Source of the DNA: Saururus chinensis
Taxonomy: Eukaryota; Streptophyta; Magnoliopsida; Piperales; Saururaceae
Direction of reading: 5' to 3'
Length of the DNA: 64,000 nucleotides
Assembly: GCA_035235625.1 (NCBI GenBank)
Contig: CP141142.1
Location: 15,964,995 to 16,028,994, forward strand
Position 1 is the stretch's first letter, and each line of letters begins with the position of its first letter. The notes under the pieces were generated by a model. The model saw only the letters and a program-made list of their open reading frames with translations. It made no database searches and was not told where the DNA came from. The position numbers were made by a program, and so were the translations under genes. Positions 33,483 through 44,819 of this stretch are shown in pieces.

Positions 33483-35205
33483 GTGTTCAAAGGGCTATAA
33501 AGAGATATTTGGTAATCATTCAAAGTCTTTTGATGACCTTTGTTGGTATATTGGAGCTTCGTAGATAATAATCCCAATGGCCACTTTGTTTTGGAGACAG
33601 ATTGCAATAATGGACGTTTTAAGAGGGTTTTAATATCCTTTGTTGCATGCATAAGTGGATTTAACTATTGTCATCCAATCTTGTTTTTAAATGGGACTCA
33701 TTTGAAAGGTCATTACAAAATAAAGGTAAGATTTGATTTAACTATTGACTGCAACAAGAAAAAATGATAACTAAGGTAATATTTGATTAGTTATCCTAAA
33801 TTGTATGTACATATTTTAATTTATATTAGAACCTTATACTTATTATTTTTTTGTAAAATTCATTATCATCATTTGTATGTAATATTTTGTATTTAGATTA
33901 GAATCTTAATATGTTGTTTGTTTATTATCCTCAATTGTATATACTGGTTCTGTACGAAAAAAAGTTTATGTACAAATTTAAACAGTTCATGTTTCATTGA
34001 TTTTTCTAATTTCAATTCTCTATATTAAGTGTAAACTAGTATTGAATGTAATAGATTTCATTTATTATCATCAATTATATGCACTATTTTGAATTTAGTT
34101 TACAATCTTAATATGTTGATTTTATTGTTTGTTGAACTAGTATTTTCTGCCATTAATTTTGATTTGTTTTTATTTTCTTTTATTTTTAAAAAATTTTCTA
34201 CTTGCTTATATTGTTGTTGATTCCGAAAATTTGGATAATTGGAGATGATTATTTGAACAACTAAATAGTATATTGAATTCTTCCTGTGAAATTGTTATTA
34301 TTTCATACAGTCACCAAGGATTAATTGAAGCAATGACATAGGTTTTTCTTTATTTCCTCTTGCATATAATTTGTATCATTTGGTGAAGAATTTGAAGGAG
34401 AAGTTGGGACAACAAGATAAGGATCTTCGAAAGAGAATGGTATACAAATTTAGAAAGTGTGCATATGTTCCTAGTCCATCTGCTTTCCATACTAAATTGG
34501 ATTAACTAAAAAAAGGTGGAGAAAAAATTGTTAAATTTCTACCATGTCATCCTAATGAAAATTAGTATAATGCATACTTTAAGGTGAAGCTCTAGGGAGA
34601 GATGTATTCAAATATTGTTGAAAGTTTAAATGCTTAGGTTGTTGAAGAAATACATCTCCCAATTACTCAATTGATTGACAAAATAAGGATGAAAATGGTA
34701 AGTATGATGTCTGATTGTAGGATAGACTCAAGGAGATAGACTAGTTTTCTTTGCCCAAAAATGGAGAACTTAAATGGTGAGATTAAGGTTGACTCAAGTT
34801 GGAATGTGATAATTTCTAGTGAATATGCTTGTGAAGTGATGTTTATTCTTTCTTCAATCATACAGTCATACAAATAAGTGTTCTTGTTTTCAATTGCAAA
34901 TAAATGGCTTTCCATGTTCTCATGTTTTAGTTGCTTTCATGATAAGTGATCAAATTCATTTGATTATTGTGGGTTATATTATACCAAAGATTGGTTTGAG
35001 GAGACATATTTGAAGATTATTAATCATATTTTTACTATTCAAAAATCAGTGCTTCCTCCAAAATAAAATGCTTTTTTGTCTTTTCTAACTAAAAGGCTGC
35101 TCAAAAGGCCCAAGAAAAATCAAATTCCATCTCATAGGGAGAAAGCACGAAGCCAAATTGTAGTTTCTAATCATACCAAAAGACCTTGTCAAGAATCATT
35201 ATAGA
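33483..35205 (+). pseudogene. MULE-2 transposase, C-terminal half
   Basis: Opens near 33500 with SLLMTF...WYIGAS, then GHFVLETDCNNGRFKRVLISFV, CISGFNYCHPILFLNGTHLK and GHYKIK. This is the first DDE block of MULE transposases (family '..P.l.iDgthlkgkY'), with the Asp now Asn (FLNGTH). Later pieces are DKDLRKRMVYKFRKCAYVPS, EIHLPITQLIDKIRMKM and a SWIM-like CQLQINGFPCSHVLVAF near 34890-34935. The end is basic (KRLLKRPKKNQIPSHREKAR). It is broken by many stops. Confidence 0.85.
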
Positions 35206-36600
35206 TTCATAATTTTAGGACTCTTTCTTATTTTATTTTATTTCAATGATATATTGATTAAATATCTTCTATTTTCATTTTGTTATTAATGATTGTTTGT
35301 AATCGTAGTAATATTTTTATTTAAACAAAATATCATTTATTGTATTTCTATTTTTTATTTTTTATTGTTATAAATGTAAGAAATATTAGGATGTGTCTTT
35401 TTATTTGCTGAATTTTGATTATCAAACTATGTCCAATTGTATATGTTTAAGTCTTTAGTATCTAATTAAATTAATGATGTGATTAAAGGCAGGTTTAGAA
35501 TTGATTGACTTAAAAAATAAGAGTTGACGAATTCTAAAAGTCAAGGTTGAAGACTAAATAGAGGGTTTCGATTTAGGGAAACTCTTATACAAACTCACAT
35601 ACACAAAACCCTTAGATTTTATTTAGAAAAACCTTAGACAGTATTTTTTCATGTTCTGGACAAAATGGAGAAAATTACAAATGTGTTCATAAGTGATTAA
35701 TTGGTTTAGAACATGTTTAATGAAAAGGATCTATCGGGTATGAATGTTCTTGGTATTTTCTAACAAAAAGGAAATGAATTGAATGGTTGTTTGATAGATC
35801 AATCGGTTTATGTATTTGTCCATCACAATACCCTGAACGATCAATCATAGGTTCAAAGGATTGATCAGTTTAAGAGATGTGAAGTAAAGTACCTTAATTG
35901 ATAGATCATTTGATAAAAAAGATTTATCAATTGAGTGTATGGGTTTGAAAATGATCGATTGTCTGTAAAATAGTTACCTAGTTTAAACAATCAGAAATGA
36001 ATCTATTTCCAACAAGAAGATTAGAACCCTTGCTACATTGGGAGACTATGTAAGGGCTAGCTTTGGACGACATAACATGAGGGAAAGTAATTTTTGAGAG
36101 AGAAAAATAGAGTGCTTTAAGAGAATAATTTTTCTCTAAATCACCTATGATATGATAGAAAATAAAGAGAGGTGAAAACTTTGATTCATAGTTGCTTTAT
36201 GAATAAAGGTTTGAGTAAACCACACACATTACAACACAATAAAGGTGTTAAAGGAGTTCTTCACAAGGGGAGTTGAAGGATCTCTATATCAACAATCAAA
36301 ATAGGTTTCTTACTTTGGGTTTCCATGTAATATCCTTGTGTGATTGTGATTGTATGCTTAGTTGATTGGTAGTATTTAGTTTTTATTGCTTCACAATTTT
36401 GCATAATCAAGGCCATATCTTGTAATTAGTTGCTTAAGAAAATAAGTATTTGCATTAGAGGCAATGTGATGATCCACTAGGGTGATGGATATTAAACTCT
36501 CAATTGCTAGTTAAGGGTAATTAGATCTTGTGATATTGTTTGCTATCAATTTGCCTACTATCTTTCTTAGTTTTCCAAAAGGTTGTAAAAAAAATTTATG
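35206..36600. other. AT-rich sequence, possible copia LTR remnant
   Basis: Contains several copies of 'gatcaat(c/t)ggttt/gatcgattg' words between 35700 and 35960 and an 'aggagttcttcacaagggga' stretch at 36250, both seen in LTRs of some plant Ty1/copia elements. No TG..CA boundaries with duplications were found, so this is a suggestion only. Confidence 0.3.
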
Positions 36601-36639
36601 TGTGCTTGCTATAGAATGTTTATATTGCGCCTAATTGAT

Positions 36640-37210
36640 TCATCATGCATGTGATTTATTCGAGTCATAATGATGATTTAGATGTTGAAACTCTTCTTAA
36701 AAAAGTCATTGGTTGGGGTAAAAAAGGTTACAAAGCTTGAGAAAATTGTCAAATCTAATGAGGAGACATTTGACTCAATTTCTTAAGCAAAATTCTAATT
36801 AGTTGAGCATAAGGAATTATTAAAAAAAGAGGTTCAGATTTTGAAAAATGAACTTAGAGACAAAAAGAAAGAAATCTAGATCTTTAAAAGGTAAGCTTAA
36901 CTCTATTAATGAAGGAGTTTATGAGCTCAAATCTAAAAAGATAATTTTTTTTAAAATATAATATTTTTAGCGAAAGAGATTCATGAGACATTAGAGACAA
37001 ATAAGGCTTATTTCAAGAAGATTGGTGATTTAGGGGTGAATTAAAATTTCTAAAGAAATTTTTAAATTCTACACCTTTGGGCAAGAGAAGTTGGACAAGA
37101 TTATATACATAGGACAAAATAGTAGTGATAAACGAGAACTAGGTTTTAGAGAGTCGAATTCATCTAGTTCTCATGGTGCCACTAGGTTTGTAAAGCCAAA
37201 GAACCCATGA
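36640..37210 (+). pseudogene. Ty1/copia gag/linker relic
   Basis: Readable across frames: LDVETLLKKVIGWGKKGYK, VEHKELLKKEVQILKNELRD and AKEIHETLETNKAYFKKIG, a coiled-coil-rich segment. Then GQEKLDKIIYIGQNSSDKRE with LGFRESNSSSSHGATRFV and KPKNP. The last part matches the linker after Gag in SIRE-like copia elements ('F..G...Ld.il..q....d..GlGf....'). Confidence 0.6.
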
Positions 37211-37859
37211 ACACTAGGAAGGATGTTCTATAAATTAATGATGTGTCATAACCTAGAAATCCTTCTAGAAATCAAGTTCCAATGTCTAACATTTGGAAGA
37301 GAAGTCACAAAAGTAAAAATAAAAGTAAAAGTCATAAGTCCTTAATTGGATAAATTCAAGATAGAAAATTTGAAACTATGTAAAGTTATGGTTACTCATA
37401 CTTTAATCTATTGCCTAAGAAGAGGAAGGAGTATGAAAGTTGAATATCCATCTAAAACTTAGCATATCACCTCATTGATCCGAATTCTAGTACTTATCCA
37501 AAGTAAGAATTAAGAGTTATGACCTCTTTTTTACAAGTTTTTTATATAGCCAAAACAAGAATTAAATTCTATGCACAAACACAATATGGATCCATCTATC
37601 AATCAAATTCTATGCACAAACACAATATGGATCCATCTATCAGTCAACTACATAAAAACATGCAAGCATCATACATGTATTTAAAGTAGAAATCTAAAGT
37701 GGGTAAAAAACTATGACTAGCTACCACTGGCTAAATCAATGTACTAGACAAAAAGATCGTACAATTCCAAAACAACCAACCTCAACCCAACCCACAAGAA
37801 AACCCGTTTCTTTGTTTAGTTTTTGTTGTTAGCCTTCAAGTTTCTTCTCCATTGAACCC
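37211..37859. repeat. Unassigned segment with a perfect-looking 41-bp tandem duplication
   Basis: 37564-37604 and 37605-37645 are two adjacent copies of a 41-bp unit ('aaattctatgcacaaacaca' followed by 'atatggatccatctatcaat'). They differ at one base near the end. The rest shows no gene. Confidence 0.85.
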
Positions 37860-38790
37860 TTGAAGCTTGTATTTTTGTGTTATGTCTTTGTCTTTTTCTA
37901 TTGTGGAAATGGGATTGAGGTTGGAGACCACCAAAATTTGATGCTTGCTAAGCGAGGCGGTGGTGAGCAAGCTGGTGGGACTCACAACCAGCAACCTCGG
38001 GATCGTTTCAACAAGTGCTCCTGCATACTCTGTAGTAATGGAGCATCTCCTCCCTTTGGCAGTTCCATTTTTGCTGCTCTGGACTAATCTGCGGCCTATA
38101 GTGAAGTCAATGGGGGCATTGCTCTGAGCTTCCTGCTTGGATACGGTATAGTTCAGTCATTGGCATCGTATGTGATGTATGAAAGTTTGTTTCTTGGATT
38201 ATTTGAACTCATCAAATTTTTAAATATTTGTGTTTTTATTTATACTCGTGACTTGCAAATGCAGTGACGAAAAAAAGTGTAATACATTTTCTTAAAACAT
38301 AAATATTTGAGATTTGTGATATCTGGGAGTTCATCATTTGTGAAATTTGAATTTTTTTTAAAACTGCGCAAGATTTGTGTTACTTTTACCAACCCTGAAC
38401 AACAAACAAAAGTTTATTTATCTATAAGGCTTACTATTGCGTTCAAGTTATTGTTTGATGTAATAATTTGATAGATTCTAATTCGCATTTCCCTCTTGAG
38501 AGATTGTGTTCAATATCTATGGATGGAATCTTAATGTTCAAGCTGGCATATTTTTTCTAGCTTTTTAATTTGGATGGGTCTACAAGCGAGCCATATGAAG
38601 TTTATACTTATGCCTTGTTCTAGTGCATTATATGTTTGCTTCTAAATTGTAATTTCTATTTTTTATGGCAGTTGGAACAATTATTGGAACGACTATAGCA
38701 TAATTGTTGGTACCAATGCGATGAGTTGGTCAAGATAGTTGGAAAGTAGCAGCAGCTCTTATGGATGGCACTTATATTGGTAGAAGTTCA
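37860..38790 (+). pseudogene. DUF819 family membrane-protein pseudogene
   Basis: The frame from 37945 reads SEAVVSKLVGLTTSNLGIVS, then TSAPAYSVVMEHLLPLAVPF and LLLWTNLRPIVKSMGALL. After a one-base shift comes LSFLLGYGIVQSLASYVM. Beyond an intron-like gap, with an acceptor TTTATGGCAG at about 38670, it reads VGTIIGTTIA, a stop, then LLVPMR and GQDSWKVAAALMDGTYIG. These are successive helices of the DUF819 family (plant members are predicted plastid membrane proteins of unknown function). The N-terminus and the following half are missing, and stops and a frameshift are present. The frame at 37860 upstream has no match. Confidence 0.75.
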
Positions 38791-39110
38791 AGCATATAAA
38801 CTTATGTCAGCAAGCATATAAATTTATGTCAGCACCTATCGAGACTGCTTGTTTCAAGAAAAACAATATTAAGAAGACTGAAGACCTCTAACTGAGCTTG
38901 TTGATTGTGGTCAAGAGTAAAAATTTTGAGACATGGTAAAACCTCAATTCCCAAATAGATGTAAAAAAAAATACTAATGAGTCTTTGAACATTGATTCCA
39001 AATAAGAAAAGCAACTATCTGATGGAGTACTGATTTTGTCTTTGTTGATGTTACATTAGTATATATCACAAATATAACATATGTTAGATGTAGACGAGCA
39101 GTTCACATTA
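38791..39110. other. Short unassigned AT-rich stretch
   Basis: Between the DUF819 relic and the gypsy integrase. No gene or boundary recognised. A 20-bp phrase, 'caagcatataaatttatgtc'-like, occurs twice at 38788-38830. Confidence 0.4.
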
Positions 39111-39139
39111 CAGGCCTTCTGACCACATGTGCTGGGAAA

Positions 39140-39979
39140 ATGGAAGATTACTATGCCAGGTGTTTGCTCCAATTTCACATCAGCCACCTCAAGAACTCAC
39201 CCCTATATGGTGAGTCCATGGCCATTTGCCCAATGGGGAATGGATGTAGTTGGCCCATTCCCTGAAGCCCCGGCAAAAAGAAAGCATGTGTTGGTTGCTT
39301 TAGATTACTTAACAAAATAGGTTAAAGCAGAACCATTTGCTCATATAAAGGAAAAAGTGTCTGGAGTTTAGCTTGGAAGAATATCGTGTGCAGCTTCAAA
39401 ATTCCCATAGTCTTCGTCACAGATAATGGATCCCAATTCAAAGGGTCAATATTTAGGGATTTTTGTAAAGCCTTGAATATCAAACAACATTTCTCGTCTC
39501 CTAGACACCCCCAAGCAAATGGTCAAGCCGAGGTGACAAACCGGACTATTCTTGATAATTTGAAAAAGCACCTAGAAAGGGCGAAAGGAAAATGGGTAGA
39601 AGAACTCCAAGGAGTACTTTGGGCATATTGAACAACCAAAAGGGCCCAAATTTGAAGAGACTCCATTTTCTTTAGATAATGGGATGGAAGCTATCATTCC
39701 TGTAGAAATCGGAATGCCCAAAGCTTGCACAAAGTTATTTGAAGCAAGCAATAATGAGCAACAACTTCGTGAGAATCTAGATTTCCTCGAAGAAAGGAGA
39801 GAGCAAGCCCTGGTCAAATTGACATCTTACCAACAGAGGATATCAAAGCACTACAACAAAAAGGTCAAAGGGAGATCCTTTAATGAAGGTGACCTAGTAT
39901 TAAGGAAGGTATTCCATAATACACAAGAGGTCGAAGCGGGAAAACTTGGTTCAAAATGGGAGGGACCTTACAATGTAAC
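39140..39979 (+). pseudogene. Tat-type integrase and C-terminal region
   Basis: SPWPFAQWGMDVVGPFPEAP is the classic Tat integrase start with the first catalytic Asp (GMDVVGP). The second is in FVTDNGSQFKG and the Glu in PQANGQAEVTNRTI, so all three DDE residues remain. Then LKKHLERAKGKWVEEL, LWAY, AIIPVEIGMPKACTKLF, LDFLEERREQALVKLTSYQQ and the GDLVLRKVF...GKLGSKWEGPYNVT end domain. Stops at 39318 and 39629 and frameshifts near 39360-39400 and 39630-39680 kill it. The LTR insertion falls right after GPYNVT. Confidence 0.92.
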
Positions 39980-40368
39980 TGTAATGTCCGGGATTTTTTT
40001 AAATTCCCGAAGTCGACCACATGGAGATTAAGGTGTTGGACTCCTTGACATTTTTGTGAAAATAACTTGATCATAATTTAGTAATAATATCTAAAACCTA
40101 TGTAGTTGGAAATTAGACAGAAAGAGCTTTAAAATGCCACCAAGAACGCATGAATCGGAGTTCGAATGAGGGAGATACGACCGTTCGAAGTTGAGTATAT
40201 TGCATAAGGCCCATTTACCCTATTTAGACTGTATTTGGCCCGTTTAAGTCATTTTATGGGCCCGGTTGTTTATAATTCCGAAATTAATTTTTAAGGTCCT
40301 AATTAGGTGGCCTAATTAGGGAGGATTGCCCAAATTTTAGGGGGAGTAGGAATCCTAATCCCCATGCT

Positions 40369-40375
40369 TATAAAT
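40369..40375 (+). promoter_or_regulatory. TATA box of LTR B2
   Basis: TATAAAT in the context CATGCTTATAAATTT, at the same relative position as the TATA box of B1. Confidence 0.45.
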
Positions 40376-42042
40376 TTTTTGGGGAGCTCTTGATCACAGA
40401 GAGAAATAGGAGGAGCGGCCGATGGAATTTTTCTGGCGAGGCTTTGGCAGCGGTTGATCAACGACAATCGGTCATTGAGGTAAGGTTTCAAGTCAAGATT
40501 AGCAGATATTTATAAATTATAACATAAATCATATTCGTAATTTACATAAACAATGATTGCAAAAATCATTGTTCATGCAGTTACGTTTTGAACAGTTATT
40601 TATTTCATTCTGCTGGTCAATCACCGGCTGGCCACCGCCCGACTGCTGGTGGCTGGACCCATTGTGGGAGGGGGGCGCTGGCTCTGGCCTTGGCCACAGT
40701 GGCCTTGGATCCGGCAGCCTTGGCGGCAGCGAATCGGTTGCCGCTGTGGAGGCCGCAGGGTCGTCAAAATAAGAGAGAACTTGCGGCGGCACGGCGCAGC
40801 CCCCGGCCGAATAATAGACCAGGGTTGCCATAATCAAGCCCATAACATCGGCAAGCCATGGCGGCATGCCATCGTGACGCCTCTGACTGTTAATAAAAAA
40901 AATAAGGGAAAAGCCCCTTATAGTTAAATTATCATGTAAAAACCGCCTACCCTACTTCGGGACTCCGTTTCAGAGGCCTATGAGTTTATTTAGAAATTAA
41001 GCAAAATCTTAGTGATAGTTTAATGTGTATCCTAAATTTGGACCAAGCTATATGCTAGTTAAAAATCGCAGTAAGTAGATATTTGATTGTTTTATCCTTA
41101 GGGTTAAGGTAAGATAGTTAATTGAACTGGGGTCGGTTCAAGGGGTTTACCGTTAAATGGCAAGAAAATTACCTAGGCTTTATAACATCTAGGTGTAACC
41201 CTAGGAGTAATTTTGGACTCATCAAGGTTTAGGAAGGCCCCAAATAAAAAGATATAAATACCCCTTTGAGTGGACCTGCCCACGTTCCATGTAAATGGAA
41301 GCGTGAGACAGTTTGAGAGTGGAGCCTCCTGAGAGGATAATGACTTAAAATAAATAAAAGGGTAGTGAGATGACCAAATGACCTAAGGGTGAGTACCATA
41401 CTTTAGGTTGTAGAATTACCCTAATGCCCTTAAGGGTAGTATGTTCCGTTTATGCCTAAATTAATAACCTAACTACCAAGTGTTAGGGTATGCTCTAGTG
41501 ATGTTAAATGACTTCAAAAGGAAGGGGTGTAACCAGCAAGTGACATGAAGACCTTGACAGGTGAAAAAAGGGGAAGAACCCTAATTATCATGGTTTAAGG
41601 CAACGAATTATACGTGTTTGCAACCGAGCACATCAATCAACTAGAGTATTATATACATAATTCACGTGATGCGTTAGAGTTGTTTACACCCTCAGGATTG
41701 GATTTATTGAGCCTTGGCTCTGCGAATGAGTGCAACGGGCCTCCATTTATTATTTATGCACTTGTTTGACCGCATATTATATATGTTGATTATTCTGGTG
41801 CTTGCATTTATTATTGTTGTGTTAAGTTATATCAGTAAATTAAGGTTAATAAAGACTAATCAAGATATTTTGGTCATCGCTGGATTGGGAGAAGAACACC
41901 TAATCAAGATAATGACTAAAATACCCTCTTTAGGGTTGGAACCAGTTCATGGAGTGGTCACGGCCCTAACATAGAATTTTACCTTGGTTAATGAACCGAG
42001 GGTGGTTATGGGATGTTATCTGAGTCAAAGTTTAAACTCATG

Positions 42043-42475
42043 GTAATAGCCATGGCGGATATTTAGGCCTTTGTGGCCTCAACACCTTTGGGATGATGGA
42101 TCCCTGCAAATGCGCAAACCAGGTTTTTGAGCATCATGGAAGGCTCATCTACCTCCGACCAGTGTGTCCATGAGCACAACTGGTACCTACGTCTCTAGGC
42201 CAATGGCTAATCCAAGTAGATCTCTAGAGATGCTAGGATTTCTGACAATAGCCATGGTGGTAATCTTTCAGACCTTTGTGGTCTCCGCTCCTTCAGACCT
42301 TTGTGGTCTCTACTCCTTTGGCATGATGGATCCCTGCAAATGCGCAAACTAGGTTTTTGAGCATCATGGAAAGCCCATCTACTTCCGGCCAATGTGTCTA
42401 TGAGCAGAACTGGTACCTACATCTCTAGGCTCATGGCTAATCCAAGTGGATCTCTAGAGATGCTAGGATTTATGT
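42043..42475 (+). repeat. About 230-bp tandem duplication inside LTR B2
   Basis: The phrases 'atgatggatccctgcaaatg' and 'gagcatcatggaaggc' occur at about 42093 and 42323. Both are followed by 'gatctctagagatgctagga' about 125 bp later. A shorter 'tcagacctttgtggtctc' doublet lies between them. Confidence 0.85.
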
Positions 42476-43445
42476 TAGCATACAATTACTCCTTCAAGCA
42501 AGAGTCGGTATTTTCAGGTAACAATTAGTACATTGTTTCCTAAATGGTGTCCATTGTTTTGTGCATTGTGTTGGTCTTTATTGGTTAAAGCTCAGCCCAT
42601 GGTTCTAAGTTATGTTATATTCAGAACTCTGTATATTACTTTACATGTGTCACTGTATATTGATGTTCTGCATGTTGGAGTCCTATGTCTGGAGATTTTT
42701 CGACAGACGAGTTATCTTTGAGTGAATACAGATTTGTTAGTATTAATTATCGAACAATGGTTCGAATAATAATTAATTACATTGTTTGTTATTGCTTGTT
42801 AATTAGACAAGTGGAACGATTAAAGGACTGGCATAAAATGTAGGTTGCTTTAAAATACTTAAGCATTGCATGTATGATGCTATGATTCTTAGTATAGTGT
42901 AGTTTTAGGCAGAACTACATCTAGATCTGATCTTGCTGGAAACATTGGAGATATTGTCTAATGAGTACATAGGCAACTAACATCGGGTGATGTTGGCCCG
43001 ATCCGAAAAGCATTAATAAAATCTTTTGTCCTTATGGAAACTCTTCTCTTGAAGGTGGAGAAATTTCATTGCTATTGTTGTGGTTGTTTGGTTTGGTTAG
43101 TTGCAAATTCTCCATGCGACAACAAGTAAGACCAAAACAAGTGAGCACAAGAAGTTTTTGTGTTTCTGCAACTCTGGTACGTAAATGTTTCTTTAGCGTG
43201 AGAGTCAACTTAGTTATTTATTTTCAGACTGTTGACAAACTTGTACTTAGATGGATGAGCTATTCTTATTGAATTTTGAGACGTGTAATAATATCATATG
43301 ATTTGATATTCGTATTTGTGAAACCCAATTATCATGACCTGGATATTTAATCGAATGTTTTATTGTATATTTAAGAAAAAAAATTTGTGACTACCTTTCA
43401 TGCGATTTTAGAAAGGCTTTTAAAAATCCAGGTCATGGCAATAAC

Positions 43446-43520
43446 TAAGATTAATAGACTTGGGACATATTGGCTTGAGCATCTTGAAGGATGAGCAATG
43501 CTCCATCCTTGGAATGCAGA
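43446..43520 (+). pseudogene. Tat polyprotein C-terminal end after LTR B2
   Basis: Reads KINRLGTYWLEHLEG, a stop, then AMLHPWNAEQF, the standard end of Tat Pol polyproteins ('..G.Y.L...dG..l..pWNa.hLk.yy'). Confidence 0.8.
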
Positions 43521-43581
43521 GCAATTTTTAGTAATTTTAGTAAAATCTTTCTTTCTATATTTTAGTAATTTTTAAATATTC

Positions 43582-43880
43582 AAAGTTAAAGTCATCCTGG
43601 CCATGTCTAGTCCAAATTAACTAAAGGAATGACGTTAAAAGTTAAAGTCATCCTATCCATGTCTAGGCCAAATTGGCTAAAGGAAGGATGTTAAAAGATA
43701 AAATCACCCTCGCCATATTTAGACCAAATTGGTCAAAAGAAGGATATTCAAAGTTTAAAGACATCTTGGCCATGTCTAGTCCAAGTTGGTCAAAGGAAGG
43801 ACATTCAAAGTTAAAAAGTCATCATAGTCATATCAAATCCAACTTGGCTGAAAGAATTAGACCTAGAAGTTAAAGTTGAC
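43582..43880 (+). repeat. Minisatellite, 5 copies of a 56-58 bp unit, in the Tat 3' region
   Basis: The unit is 'aaagttaaagtcatcctggc', then 'catgtctagtccaaattggt', then 'caaaggaaggacattc'. Units start near 43582, 43638, 43695, 43752 and 43809. It lies just upstream of the polypurine tract. Confidence 0.9.
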
Positions 43881-44300
43881 ACAACTAACTCCAGCTCAAA
43901 TAGACACAAGGATGGATGATCGAGACAAATTTACTTATCAAACAATGCTTAAAGAAAATGCAAAACAAGTCCTATGCCTAAAGACGAAGGACTTGGGGGG
44001 CGAATGACAAGGATAATATGTAACCGCCAATAAATATTTGACACATGGAGTTTTGACTACTTCAAAGATAGTGCTTTCACTACTTCAAAGTTGTTACAAC
44101 AATCTCTTGCAATCATGGTACGTGATAAACATGAAGCAGTTACAAAATTCATCAATATGCCTCTATATATACCATGAGGTACATCTCTGCAAGAGGGCTC
44201 TTTTCTGGAAAAAAATTGCTTGATCTTCCTTCTGACCTGGGCATCGAAGGTACCCTCTCTTTGCATGTTCCTATTCCTGAAAAGGCATCATCAATTTTAA

Positions 44301-44789
44301 TGGTACCATTTAAAAACAAACTTCCCTAAGTGGAGGAGTAATAACTTTGATAATTCCTAGTTTACCTACTAAAGAGCAACCCTTAGGGTCTAAAAACCCA
44401 AGATACATGTAAAACTCATCAAAAGATCACAAAGACATTTAAAATCTTTTAAAACACAAATGTTAATTTAATAGAATAATTCTATACAAAAACATAATAT
44501 CCCATTTGGAGGTAGTCAGCAATGACACTACCCTGCGTCATTGCAAACTCCTAACAGTACCTTTTAAAACAAATTTCCCTAAGTCAAAACTTAGGCAAAA
44601 ACTTAGAGGAATTATTTATAAATTCTTGTCATAATTTCTACTCCTAGCCTTATCATAGAATGTAAAACCACCAACCTTAACTCCTACGAGAGTTTAATAT
44701 TCGTCTAGATGGCTTAGCGGATCACTAGATTACTCCTTGCCCTAATACTTTAACAAGTAAGAAATTAATAGTTCATGAGGTTATCATAG
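44301..44789. other. Unassigned segment between two gypsy relics
   Basis: No coding signal. The phrase 'taccatttaaaaacaaactt' with 'ccctaagt' at 44302 recurs in altered form at 44558, about 256 bp apart, so a diverged tandem or LTR-internal repeat is possible. Confidence 0.4.
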
Positions 44790-44819
44790 ACCAACTTGAG
44801 GAGTTATGCACCAGCAAAT

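Larger units (their letters stand above)
39980..43440 (+). mobile_element. Solo LTR, family B copy B2 (3461 bp), TSD GTAAC/ATAAC
   Basis: Starts TGTAATGTCCGGGATTTTTT and ends ATCCAGGTCATGGCA. The flanks are GTAAC (39975-39979) and ATAAC (43441-43445), a 5-bp duplication with one mismatch. Integrase C-terminal coding continues after it (RLGTYWLEHLEG, then AMLHPWNAEQF), which proves insertion into the Tat element. It is colinear with B1 over its length. It differs by an internal tandem duplication of about 230 bp (42043-42475). Confidence 0.92.
39111..44300 (+). mobile_element. Tat-lineage Ty3/gypsy relic, split by LTR B2
   Basis: Integrase (39140-39979), the integrase C-terminus after the inserted LTR (43446 onwards), a 3' untranslated region with a minisatellite (43582-43880), a G-rich polypurine tract (GGACTTGGGGGGCGA, 43990-44004) and the start of a 3' LTR at about 44005 (TGACAAGGATAATATG). 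A TATA-like CTCTATATATACC at 44161 fits the LTR promoter. Tandem repeats before the PPT are a known feature of Tat/Ogre elements. Gag, protease, RT and the 5' LTR are missing. Confidence 0.8.
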
